Of a stretch of DNA of 64,000 nucleotides, positions 31,453-42,826 are shown piece by piece (positions within the stretch are counted from its first letter, which is position 1; every line of letters starts with the position of its first letter). The translations under genes and the position numbers were made by a program. Source of the stretch: Mesostigma viride (lineage: Eukaryota > Streptophyta > Mesostigmatophyceae > Mesostigmatales > Mesostigmataceae). Location of the stretch: assembly GCA_009746045.1 (NCBI GenBank), contig RPFO01000406.1:1450030-1514029 (forward strand). Reading direction: 5' to 3'. The notes beneath the pieces were generated by a model. The model did not search any database and was not told where the DNA came from. It was given only the letters and a program-made list of their open reading frames with translations.

Positions 31453-32386
31453 CGCCTCTTAGTCGGACCACCATGCGAGATAGGGGGATGTCCATGGCAG
31501 TGGCTGCTATCAACAAGAACCTGTTTTTTTCATGCCTAGTCAAACAGTTATAGCCTCTTGTATATAGACTACTGGTATATCTTCTTGTACATATTATTTA
31601 TATACCAATGCATCGCGTATGCCAGACGCACATGAAACATATTGATAGACGCTTCAGTAAATGTAACAACGAATGAGACATCGAGATCCCCACAACGGCA
31701 AACACGACAGGCGGCATGCTTACATTTGATACATTGGCCGGGGCGGGTTTGGGGTGGCGCAGGCCCAGACGCTGATGCCGTAATGAGGAAGATTGGCTGC
31801 AAGGCGCCTTATCCAGGCCAGATTACTCGAATGCAATTGTTTATTCAATAGTTCCAAGCATGGGTGGCAAATTCTATTAATGGTAGAATTCTTTGTATCT
31901 TTCATTAAACAAAATATGAAATGATATTGCAATAAAATGTAAGAAGTAGGAGATGCAGCCTTACTGCATCACATGCTAAAGGATGGTACTTCTTGCATAC
32001 ATTCCCGCTGTGTATCTTAACCAGTTTGGAGATCGAGCAGCTACGCTGGATATTACACAAGAACGTGCATATCTCACGGAAGATGCACCATTCTGCACAT
32101 CTCACAAGCATCTACAGAACTCATTCTGCGTGTATGATGGCACCCACATTGTGCAACATGCTTGCGTCAAAGGAAAATGCTCTGCCACGTCATCATCTGT
32201 GCCAAAGAACATGGGCAGTCGCATTCCGGGCTGTCGCACCCGCCGCCTTCAGCCTGCGAGGGCCAAGAAGGAAAGAACCAAGAATGCAGGATAGAGGCAT
32301 TAAGAAATGTAACATGCATACAAGAAGCAATCCCATAGGGCAGGGGCACATTGAGTACACAACGAAACCGCACCATCTCAAGTACA
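31453..32386. other. no gene recognised
   Basis: 3' flank of the six-exon gene. AT-rich, with possible AATAAA-like signals around 31840-31940. Short frames on both strands show no motif. Minus-strand exons of the BAH-like gene could lie here, but I cannot identify any. Confidence 0.4.
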
Positions 32387-33020
32387 GTCCATGCGCGCGC
32401 ACGCCTGCCCCCACCCAACCAAGTACAGTCCACGCGCACGCACGCCTGCCCCCACCCAACCAACTACCTGCACGCGCGTGCGCACCTGCCCCCACCCAAC
32501 TGAACTACCTGGGCGCGCGTGCGCACCTGCCCCCACCCAACCAACTACCTGCACGCGCGTGCGCGCCTGCCCCCACCCAACCAACTACCTGCACGCGCGT
32601 GCGCGCCTGCCCCCACCCAACCAACTACCTGCACGCGCGTGCGCGCCTGCCCCCACCCAACCAACTACCTGCACGCGCGTGCGCACCTGCCCCCACCCAA
32701 CCAACTACCTGCGCGCACGTGCGCACCTGCCCCCACCCAACCAACTACCTGCACGCGCGTGCGCGCCTGCCCCCACCCAACCAACTACCTGCGCGCGCGT
32801 GCGCACCTGCCCCCACCCAACCAACTACCTGCACGCGCGTGCGCGCCTGCCCCCACCCAACCAACTACCTGCGCGCGCGTGCGCACCTGCCCCCACCCAA
32901 CCAACTACCTGCACGCGCGTGCGCGCCTGCCCCCACCCAACCAACTACCTGCGCGCGCGTGCGCACCTGCCCCCACCCAACCAACTACCTGCACGCATGC
33001 GCACGCCTGCCACCACCCAC
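32387..33020. repeat. 40-bp minisatellite
   Basis: About 15-16 units of 40 bases around CCTGCCCCCACCCAACCAAC and TACCTGCACGCGCGTGCG. Variation is mainly CACGCG/CGCGCG and GCGCAC/GCGCGC. It is open in several plus frames but not a gene. Confidence 0.96.
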
Positions 33021-33067
33021 GCAACCAAAGAGCTCACCAATGCCAATTATATCATCCCTTCACTTAC

Positions 33068-35750
33068 TTGAAGGAATGTGGAGCCTTGAAAGGTGCGTAG
33101 AGGATCGTGATCTCCCTCTGCAGCTCCACGTGGCCGTCGCCGCCGTAGCGGAGTACCCACCAGAGACGGCCGAGGACCTCTGCCAGAGGCTTTGCCGCGT
33201 CGTGGGTGGGGGACTCGAACACTGCCTGCGATCGCCAGGAAATCCCCATGGAGGGTATAGTAGTAGGCAGTTTCAATGATGTTAATTTAACACATGTTTC
33301 CATTCGTGTCATGCAATGTATTGCATTTGTGCAACTCAACAAAACTGTAAACAGTTACTTACTTTCAAGGTGGTGCCATCTGACTCCGCCTTGAACCGCT
33401 TGAGGATGCTGCGCGGCCACGCGCTCATCATGACCGGCGAGGTGGGGAACTGGACGTAGCCCTTGACGCTTGGGTCCTGGGTTGACTGCTTGGGTCCCCA
33501 CTTCTTCTGCGCCACCGGCCTGAAAGCCGCTGCTTGGGACTGGTTCAGGGTGCGTCGGGTGGGCTCGCTGCAGCCAGCCATGAGCACCTCGTTGCGCGCC
33601 TGAAAGGCCGCCTTGAGCTCCTTCATCTTCGCCGGTCCCCGCACCGGCGCTGCAGGCAGGCGTTCTCCTTGGAGTAGAAGAACTGTGAAGTAAGTGCACA
33701 TGATATGGTAGGCAGGAGCATGAGCAAGCAAACATGCAAGTAAACAATGGTAAATAAGTGACAGCTCTCTAGCAATCACAACAATAGTGAGCATACAACG
33801 CCCCACCCACCCACCCACCCACCCACCCACCCACCCACCCACCCACCCACCCACCCACCCACCCACCCACCACCCACCCACCCACCCACCCACCACCCAC
33901 CCACCCACCCACCCACCCACCCACCACCCACCCACCCACCCACCCACCCACCCACCCACCCACCCACCCACCCACCCACCCACCCACCCACCCACCCACC
34001 CACCCACCCACCCACCCACCCACCCACCCACCCACCCACCCACCCACCCACCCACCCACCCACCCACCCACCCACCCACCACCCACCCACCCACCCACCC
34101 ACCCACCCACCCACCCACCCACCCACCCACCACCCACCCACCCACCACCCACCCACCCACCACCCACCCACCCACCCACCACCCACCACCCACCCACCCA
34201 CCCACCCACCCACCCACCCACCCACCCACCCACCCACCCACCCACCCACCCACCCACCCACCCACCCACCCACCCACCCACCCACCCACCACCCACCCAC
34301 CCACCCACCCACCCACCACCCACCCACCCACCCACCCACCCACAACCAACAAACCAACCAACCAACAACCAACCAACCACCAACCACCAACCAACCAACC
34401 ACCCACCCACCCACCCACCCACCCACCCACCCACCCACCCACCCACCCACCCACCCACCCACCCACCCACCCACCCACCCACCACCCACCCACCCACCAC
34501 CCACCCACCCACCCACCCACCCACCCACCCACCCACCCACCCACCCACCCACCCACCCAGCAACCAACAAACCAACCAACCAACCAACCAACCAACCAAC
34601 CAACCAACCAACCACCCACCCACCCACCCACCCACCCACCCACCCACCCACCCACCCACCCACCCACCCACCCACCCACCCACCCACCCACCCACCCACC
34701 CACCCACCCACCCACCCACCACCCACCCACCCACCACCCACCACCCACCACCCACCCACCCACCCACCCACCCACCCACCCACCCACCACCCACCCACCC
34801 ACCCACCCACCCACCCACCCACCACCCACCCACCCACCACCCACCCACCCACCCACCCACCCACCCACCCACCCACCCACCCACCCACCCACCCACCCAC
34901 CCACCCACCCACCCACCCACCCACCCACCCACCCACCCACCCACCCACCCACCCAACTAACCAACCACCCAACCACCAGGATTAAAAAGGGTAGACAACC
35001 AAAGATTACAGAGGGAAAAAAAAAGAAGCAGATACACAGACAAAATATGCTCTCTGAACACCAAGGCAGCAAGCTTTATGACTTTTCTGTCACCTACAGC
35101 AGTAAAGCGAATGAGGCATCGCAGCCAGCCGCATCAAATGCATGCAATATAGATAGGACATTATAAACAGAAAGTACCTGTACGGTGTAGTCCGCCCAGC
35201 TGTAGAAGTCCGCCTGCCAGTAGGCCTGCACGGAGACGATGTCTTGCACCGCCGACACTGGAATGGCAGCGCAGTCTTCGCTGGCGATCAGCTCGATTAC
35301 AGTTCTCGACCAGTGAACTGCCTGCGCCAGGTGCTCAGGCAGTTCATCGTCGCGCCACAGCCAATAGCCGCACAACACGACTTCGTTCGTGTTGTCTACG
35401 TTTCCTGCCACCGCCCATCTCGGGTCTATTGCCTCACCTGGCTTTACTATGCACACCACCTCCAGAAAAAAGGGCTTGTTGCCCGGATCCTCGCTTCGGA
35501 CCTGCACTACCGACCCTGGGGAAATAGCTAGCATTTCCCCCTCGCTATTCCTTCGCAAAGAGTGCACTATCGTGTTATTAGCTCTGGAATCTACGCGGGA
35601 TCCTGGAAACCAAAATGCCGCGCCATCCACTGCGCCGGCAGCGGCATTTTTGCTCAATTTGAGCTTGGCCGGCTGCTGGGTAGGCGCAGGCGGAATGTGC
35701 CGACAGAAACTAGTGCTCGCGTAAACTGAAACAGCATTCCGTGACGCCAT
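33068..35750 (-). CDS. BAH-domain-like gene, at least three exons
   Basis: Exon 1 (35178-35750; ATG at 35750, 191 codons) contains GSVVQVRSEDPGN, PFFLEVVCIVKP and VVLCGYWLWRDDELPEHL, resembling a bromo-adjacent-homology domain: a valine-rich strand entering the fold and a W-R-E/D-P element. It ends at a good donor (CAG|GTACTT). Exon 2 (33363 to about 33667 or 33682) has MKELKAAFQARNEVLM and KKWGPKQS and ends at AAA|GTAAGT. Exon 3 (33068-33225) follows a CGCAG acceptor and meets either an in-frame TAA or a perfect GTAAGT donor, so more exons may follow. The acceptor of exon 2 does not keep the exon 1 phase cleanly, so an exon, or a base, is missing from my model. BAH domains bind histones in chromatin proteins. 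Confidence 0.45.
33803..34955 (-). repeat. (TGGG)n microsatellite, over 1.1 kb, in an intron
   Basis: CCCA repeats on the plus strand, broken by CCACCCA steps and two patches of CCAA repeats (about 34335-34395 and 34560-34612). The sense strand of the surrounding gene is (TGGG)n, so both DNA and nascent RNA can form stacked G-quadruplexes. Confidence 0.97.
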
Positions 35751-36335
35751 TATCGTATGCCCTGCAGCAAATGTACTAGCTAGTGTAAAATGTAAATTAT
35801 GACCACTAAAAAATGCGTGATGAGCGGCACGTTAGTTACGAGAAAATGTTCACAATGCATTATGCCTATTTGCAGCGCCGTATTTTCCAGCTACCTAATG
35901 CCAGCAAAATGCTTCCAAAGTTTCTATTTTCATGCCAGCGAGTTTTGCCACGACCGTTGGTGTAGATCCCAGTCCAAAAACTACTCCCGTCTAGAAAAGG
36001 TTCTATGCTCGGAGTCCACGGAATCAGGAAGTCGGCCCGCAGTTGCCGTACAGATCCGGTAGTGACTCGTGAAGTGAAAGATTTGGGCAGATTTGGGCAG
36101 ATCGGGTTTGGTCGATCCGGTCCTGGATCAGTCCGTATGCTAAAATTTGCGCGCCGTCCGTTGTACTTGAATTTTCAAGGGAAACGAATGTTGCCTCTTT
36201 CGGTAATGCAATGCGCGGCGAGAGAGGAACCGAACTCGGGCTGTGATGTCACATCGATCACCGCGAGTCACTGAAGGTGAGGACCACTGGAGGGGGCCCA
36301 GCCTTGTCCCGTGGATGGGGCAGGCGGTAGGCGCC
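35751..36335. other. upstream region of the BAH-like gene; no gene seen
   Basis: Contains the presumed promoter of the minus-strand gene. No TATA-like or repeat element stands out. Confidence 0.4.
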
Positions 36336-36718
36336 CTAGGCAGTGTCGCACCTGGCAGCTCCACTGATGCACGCCAAGAGTTGTTTCTTCAGCTCGTCGA
36401 GAAGAGAGTCTGGGGTCTCCTCCGGCTGCATGTCGAAGCGCCTGAGGATGACCCGGCAGCGGCGTCGGTCGCGGTCAGCTGGCGGCCTCGCGGCGCGTGT
36501 CTTCCAGCTCCTGGAGCTTGGTGGTGATGGCACTCGTGAAAAAATTCCGCCATCTTGGGGCCCATGGCCCTGAACTCCTCTTGATGAGTAAGGGTATGAC
36601 CCAGCGGGGCCCCACCTTGCCGCAGGAGGCAAACTTGTCGCGCTCAGCCACAGCGGCAGCAGCGCCGGCATCAACAGCCGCCCGGAGGATGTGGCGACCG
36701 GAGAGCGGCCGAGCCACG
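36336..36718 (-). pseudogene. possible LINE ORF1 fragment
   Basis: Two minus frames give fragments such as DKFASCGKVGPRWVIPL and RRCRVILRRFDMQPEETPDS. The second looks like the RRM-type segment of a LINE ORF1. It is broken, and its assignment is tentative. It is the target of the half-LINE copy at 36730. Confidence 0.35.
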
Positions 36719-36729
36719 GAGACAGCGAT

Positions 36730-37232
36730 TAATTAATTAATTAATTATCAACATCACTCCGTTGGGAGTAAATGTAGCACATATCCCTGAGAAGGGGCAT
36801 ATGGCTTTTAATACATTCCAGGCTACTTCATGCAAGGGTGGGAATGTAAGCTACCCCTGCTCTAGGTGCCTCAAGGGCACCGGCACCACCATGCTGTCTC
36901 AGGTTCAACCCAACTAAGGGGATCCTGGCACGGGGGAGGAAGATCATCATGGCTATACAAAAACTAGAGCGTGGCATCTCATGCAGCAGAGAGCAGCTCT
37001 CTGCATGGGCACAGCATAACTAAATAAAACTAGGCATCATCTGGAGTGTGGCACATCATAGGCACACATGTACATGGTTAAATAATGCTCGTGGCTCAGC
37101 TGGTATAGTGCCTGTAGGAGGCGTACATGTACATGGCCACGGTCTATCTATTCTACACTACTACTGCTGTATTCCCCTAAGCTGGGGCGTCTGGAGTCGC
37201 TGGGGCCGCGGGGGTCGCCTGCCAGGGCTTGA
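36730..37232 (-). mobile_element. 5'-truncated half-LINE copy
   Basis: Minus orientation. The (TTAA)n tail lies at about 36730-36748, then the CTCCGTTGGGAG hairpin and a 3' UTR that is the complement of 46283-46740. The last codons of ORF1 are reached near 37200-37230. Flanked by the 11-base duplication GAGACAGCGAT (36719-36729, 37233-37243). Confidence 0.85.
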
Positions 37233-37320
37233 GAGACAGCGATGAGCAGCTAGGTGGAAACCCTGCCCATCGTAGCTAGTCCAGCACGGTAATGTTGGGT
37301 AAACCTGCCATGAGCTATAC

Positions 37321-37660
37321 ATAGCAGTTGCTGGCCGACCTCGTGGTCCCAGCCAAGTTTGAACAGCGCATTTCCTCCCTCTCTCTTGCTTGGACTGCTA
37401 TGCAGAACAAGAGGAGGTGGCAGACCATTGTCCAGGCCCACGCGCCATGCAGCCCCTGCATGTGGGCAAGCCCCCCCCCCCAGGAGGTAGAGGCGCTTTG
37501 CTGAGTAGAGTAGTTCTAGGATTTTCTAGACTAGCATAGAGTTAGCTTTGTTAGGTCTCTGCCCTTTCTCCTGTAGTGCACACACAGGGATTAAAAGCAC
37601 TTCGGTGCTCCGTGACTCCCCAACGGGAGCACGAGTTTAATTAATTAATTAATTAATTTG
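37321..37660 (+). mobile_element. 3' end of a LINE (ORF2 C-terminus and 3' UTR)
   Basis: The frame 37321-37503 encodes ADLVVPAKFEQRISSLSLAW and NKRRWQTIVQAHAP, the same C-terminus as LINE B. The 3' UTR has the CTCCCCAACGGGAG hairpin near 37618-37632 and an AATT-repeat tail at about 37636-37660. Confidence 0.75.
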
Positions 37661-38478
37661 TTAGGTTTCACGGCTTCGCTCACCCCCATCCATATCTCAA
37701 GGTAATACGTGCTACATGATCTCCCAAACGAGTCATGTTATAATTTAATTTAATTTAATTTAATACATTAGTATTTACGCACACCATGTAATTAAGTACC
37801 TTCCAGTTCGCGAGTTGATATAAAGACACTTACTATTACTGCCCTTGTGTTTGTATATAACACCGGTCGCACATACTCATTTGACTTCATGACTTCTAGT
37901 ATATAGCTTTATGACGTCAAGTCATAGCTCACCTGCTTAGTCATGTAACACTACCATGCCTGCCAAGGAGGCACACCCACAATATGTATATATATATATA
38001 TCAAGGAGACAACCATATATATCAGTACATTATATTTTTAATATATATCAGTACAATATATATCAGTACAGGCCAGCAAGATTCCCAAAGGGCATAACAC
38101 GCTGCATACATGTTCAACACACAGGGACGTCATGTTAAAGGTCAGCCCATGTCCCAGGAAAAAAATTTAAAGGCATCAGAGTCTCCGGGACTGAAACAAT
38201 TTTGCCAATGCGGCATCCTTCCTGCAGACAGATGAATGCCAGCTCTACTTATGTTGCAAAAAGCCGGGGTTGATTCATCTCAACACCGCAGTTACTCCAA
38301 TGAGCGTGTAGTTCAACCTTCGTTTCCAGTCCAGTCTGACCGCAGGCCATGGCACGCTGGCAAGGCTTTCTGGTGCGGAAGGACAGCTTCACAGGGCCAG
38401 CAGATCTGCATGCACGTACACAAAATCTGCATGCCGATTACTGGAGCATTACACAAAGAATCACCGCTTGCTTTTTCA
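37661..38478. other. short LINE tail fragment and intergenic sequence
   Basis: At about 37700-37763 a TCTCCCAAACGAG hairpin remnant is followed by a TTTAA-repeat tail (plus orientation). The rest is AT-rich, with TA repeats at 37986-38075, and includes the 3' flank of the DCAF12-like gene. No gene seen. Confidence 0.6.
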
Positions 38479-41400
38479 TCACCAAACAGCCGCGTAGCAT
38501 CCCCTCAGCCCAAACGCCAGGGGACCTCCGACGGTCAAGAGCTTGGTACCCGTGGCATCGTACTCATGGGAGTAGATCGCCATGGGCACTTCGTGGCCTG
38601 CAAAGTATTCCAAGTACACTTCACACTGCTCCACGCTCCCTTTCCCTGCCTTGTGGAAACGCTTCCGGGGTCTACCGGCCGGCAGGTCCGGGTCCTCTGG
38701 GTCTACCGGCAGGTACTTCCACATGCGAGAGTCATAGAAAGACAATCGGCCCCCGCCCCCACCGATGGTGACCATGTGGTGCATGAAAGACAGCGAGCGC
38801 ACACCGTTGGATTCATCCTGCGATTTCTCCACCTTCCGTATGTGGTCCACGGGCATGTCGTTGACCAGGCCGACGCGTGGGTCAACATACGTGACGTGGT
38901 CGCGCGAGCCAACTGCCACCAGCGGCGCGTAGTTCGGGTTTCCCATCGCGAGGCAGACGAGCTCCTGCTTCTCCGTCAGCTGCACGTCCAGCACCTCCTG
39001 CATGTGGTCCACCTTCCAGATCTTGAGGCAGCCATCATGGCCAAGAGAAGCCACGATCTGCTCGCAGTCCGATTACGCAAGGCAACAAAGACAAGTTGTG
39101 AGATGAAAGAGAATGCCAGGAAGAACCACTAGGCATGGCAATCCCAATCTTGCCTGCAGCAAACGCAAGGACTTCCTATTTGCAAGCAGTTGCGCAATGG
39201 GAAAGACCTCAGATAGAGATGCATGCCTTCCTTTTGCGAGACATATTCGAAAGACAATCCGCACAATTTGCAGAACTTGTTGCCAAGAGGCAGGAAATTC
39301 AAAAGCTTTAGCATATTTCAATAATTAAAACAAAAAAATTCTCGAAGAAAGTCTCTGTGCCCTATTAAGACTGAGACTAAACATAGAACCTAGCAGAGTG
39401 GTTTTCTTCCTAAATCAAACAGCTTAAGGCCACAAAGACATGGAACGCAGACCAACCAATCTTGATGTAACACCTGTCTGGGAGTATCACTGGGATGGCA
39501 AGTTCCTAGGATCAGGGAGAGGGACACGAGTCGACACCAAACCTGAGTCTAGCTCTGTGTGTGATCTGCAGTCAACCTTCAAAAACCACAAGGGTTGCAA
39601 GCCCGTGCGGTGGCACATTAGCTCCCAAGCAGGCAAAATTCACGGAAGCAATAGAACTTCAACTCGGAACCACCAATCAAATCTTGTTACCTTGCTCTCG
39701 GCCTCGCACTTCACGTCCCGCACTTTGTCCTTGTGGCTGGTCCGATTGATCATGGGCCGCTTCAGCTCACGCTGGGTGCCATCGACCTCCCAGACCTTGA
39801 CCGTCTTGTCCCGCGAGCCTGGCAGCGCCACACACGCAGCCGGTCAATCACATACTGTCTAATGAATGACGTGGTAGACCATCAACAGCTCAAAAACAAG
39901 GAATGGCGAGAAATCTCTTGAGTGGTCGCTAAGCAGGTCTGTGCTATATCTAGTGTACAAATGTGCTTGACAAGCGCAAATCACACTTTAAAAAGTTCAA
40001 CCCTATGCAAGGGAGTGGGAATGGACTTCGTGGTTCACAATATCCTTTAAGAACGAAATTCTTACTTGTAGAGTCATGCGATTCCGTAGGCTAGGCACCC
40101 TGCGCACTAGAATGACAGCCGAGCGGCTCACCTGTTACCACGTGCATCTCAGAGATCCACGCTGACCCAAACAGCCAGTCTTTGTGGCCCTGCACCAACC
40201 GGTAGATGCACGTCATTGAATCACACACATAACAATCTTAGGCTTAGACTGAAGCATAAAGGTAAGCAAGATGGGCAACGTGCTGGGACACCATTTCTGC
40301 TGCCAGAACCAATGCTGGCTGGCTAACTTGCCATGCAGTGGGCCATGGGAAAAGAGCAATCAGGGAGCAAGGGAAGTGAAGTCGGCCACACCACCACATT
40401 TACATGGAACTGTGTATAGAATCATAATGTTCCATGCCATGTCACAGCTATACGCATAATAAGACACCCTCCCCCCACCCCCCAAATCCAGCAGAATGTA
40501 CCAAAGACCTTCGTTACATACATTAGGACAAACTTCACGTAGAAGATCAAGACGAAGCATTAAAATACGTCCAGTGCAAGTGATACAAGGATGTCCCTAT
40601 GCACGACCAATTTATTACCTCCAGGAACACCCTTTGCATGGCATCGTCCACAGGAAGGGGGAGATCACAAGTACCCAACACTTCTGACAGAATGGCCTCT
40701 GGAGGAAAGCATTTCTCGTGTGTTTCTCCCACCGCGAAATAGTACTTTCACAGGGCAGCCACTTCGGAAAGCTATGACAATGTTCCAATGTCCTATTCTC
40801 AGCTAAGTACAGGTTGTAGGCCCTGCATATGTAACAGATAAGGCAGCCAGCGGGACATGCATGCAAGCTAGCCAAAACAGCAGGGTTACAATACATCTTG
40901 ATGAATGGGGCCAACATCAGAAGGACTCTACTGCGGAAGATGAACAGAACTTGTCCATCGTTAGTACACACGGCTGGAATGCGGCTGTCTATGGCCATGC
41001 CTGGCGCCACGACTTCCAAGGATTGTCTAATTGCAGATAGATTATTTTGTCTGCATTGGTGTCCAATTATTACGTTAGAACATTTCAGGTTTGTGGCCAT
41101 TTAAGCCAAATCCATGCTTTGATATCCACCAGTAAGCTGCGTAGTTTCTGAGGTACATAACGATAGAACGTCACTCTTTTAGTGGGCAACATGCCCCTGC
41201 ACCAATCACTTAGCGTGAACAGCTGGGTAATGGTGGGCAAACAAACAAAATGGGGGATGGCAAATATCTCTCTTCCACTCAGGAACAGACTTCTTACATC
41301 AAATCCGCATCGTCGCGTTACCCAAACCTGTCAGTGGGATCTCAAGCACTCAACTTCACCACAGCACACTGCCTGGTTGCATGCCCAAAAACCTCTCATT

Positions 41401-42503
41401 TCAGTGGTCCTTATTTTGAGCGACACAAGTACGTACCCGGAAGAGCTGCACAGGTGTCAAGTCTGGCAGTGAGAAAATTGCGACATCGTGGGGGTCGTAG
41501 CCCCCCGTTGCCAAGAGCGTGCGCTGTGGGTTCATTGAGATGGTGTGTATTCCGCAATCCTCCTGGCGGGGGGTAAAAGGTTGACTGGGTGCTGGCAATT
41601 GTACAAGGGCTGGGCCCCGCTTGTCCCACCGAACGAGCTTATTGTCCTTGGTTCCAAAACAGAAAACATCTTCACCGAGCCATGCCTGCATGTATGGAAA
41701 GCGCATGGAGGGCAAACAGAAGAAAGACAGTAAAGGGTATTGCAATTTCTTATATTTGAGGGGTTTCGAACAGCATGCTGCCAGTTGGGAGGGTACACTG
41801 GGGGGAAAAGGAGGACTGACTGGTAGTTCAGTCCAGACGAACTGAGGGAAATTTGGGCACAAAATTCTAGCAAATGGCTTGATTACAAGGTAGACAGCAG
41901 GCAAATCGATATCACGGCAGGCATGTGCCTGAACGTTTCACTTACTGCAGCAAATGCCTTGTCGCATTCCCTGCTGCAGTCGAATTCCCTTTCCTTCAAA
42001 TCCGCAGGAATTTTGGTGAGAAGCTCCTGATACATGAACGCATGCTTGCGCCTTTTAAATTCTCTGGTGCAGGAAACAGGGAAAATTGACTCGTTCCATC
42101 GCTCCTGCTTGCTCCGCTCTTTCCTGCTCCGCGCATTTAAATCAGCGGCGTTGCTGCAATTCGCAGGAGACGCCACTAAAGCCTGCCCATCCCCCGCGCC
42201 CCCTGAGCCTGCACATGCGGCCAGAAGCACGCGTTCATCGGAATGGGTGACCGCCGAGCTTGATGTTTTGGCCCGTTCCCGACGGGCCTCGCACGCGTGG
42301 CACAGCATCGATGATGTGATATCGGAACAACCTCCGCAGCATTCGGCGTGCCCCGCGTCTAGAAAACGATCAGCACAAATTCCAAGGCATTCGCGACAGA
42401 CGTTTCCGCTTGATGCCCATATAAGAGCTCGACCGTTGGGCAAATGAATCGCTCTTAGCCGTGCCTTCGAGCAGAAAAACTCCCTCAATTGGAGGTTATC
42501 CAC
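38479..42503 (-). CDS. DCAF12-like WD40 protein, CRL4 substrate receptor
   Basis: Five exons: 41946-42503, 41437-41685, 40132-40189, 39691-39818 and 38479-39057. All junctions are GT-AG and in phase, giving 523 residues. Recognisable DCAF12 segments in order: DKAFAA with AWLGEDV; FCFGTKDNK; CGIHTISMNPQRTLLATGG; GHKDWLFGSAWISE; GSRDKTVKVWEV; HDGCLKIWKV; APLVAVGSRDHVTYVDPR; and the C-terminal SHEYDATGTKL...GCYAAVW, ending as DCAF12 does just after the last blade. DCAF12 joins DDB1-CUL4 ubiquitin ligases, and in animals it recognises proteins ending in two glutamates. The N-terminal about 150 residues are Cys/Ser-rich and differ from the animal protein. The length is somewhat above the human 453. 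It lies among repeats but is itself free of frame breaks, so it is likely functional. Confidence 0.88.
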
Positions 42504-42826
42504 CGGAGCCCGTGTGCTGGTTATGGCATGTTGACCGAACTACGCCAATTTTGCTGGCGTTAATTTTCATCACAGCGCATTGTTAGGTAGGCCACAGTGG
42601 ACTGGTGCCGGTACGCTGTTGGTCAAATGTACGGGCTAGAACGGACGGCCTTGCGTGTCGCTGGTTGCGCTCGTCGTTCTTGGTGATACAGACACGAACG
42701 GCCGTTTATGGACAGATGGCAGCTTCGCAAGACATCAACTTTAACAATGTTCTCTACCGGATTAGTCCCAACTCTGAGAATTCCTGCAGTATATTCTCCA
42801 GTCCGCTGCCCTATATATACGTGGCC
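42504..42826. other. upstream region of the DCAF12-like gene
   Basis: No gene seen. It presumably holds the promoter of the minus-strand gene, and ends at the TIR-bounded element. Confidence 0.4.

Noticed and set aside
32391-33279. Long ORFs of CPHPTNYLHARAR-type repeats
   Set aside because: Translation of the 40-base minisatellite, equally open in several frames.
33336-35166. 400-578-residue GGWV and PTHP proteins
   Set aside because: Simple translations of the (TGGG)n/(CCCA)n microsatellite.
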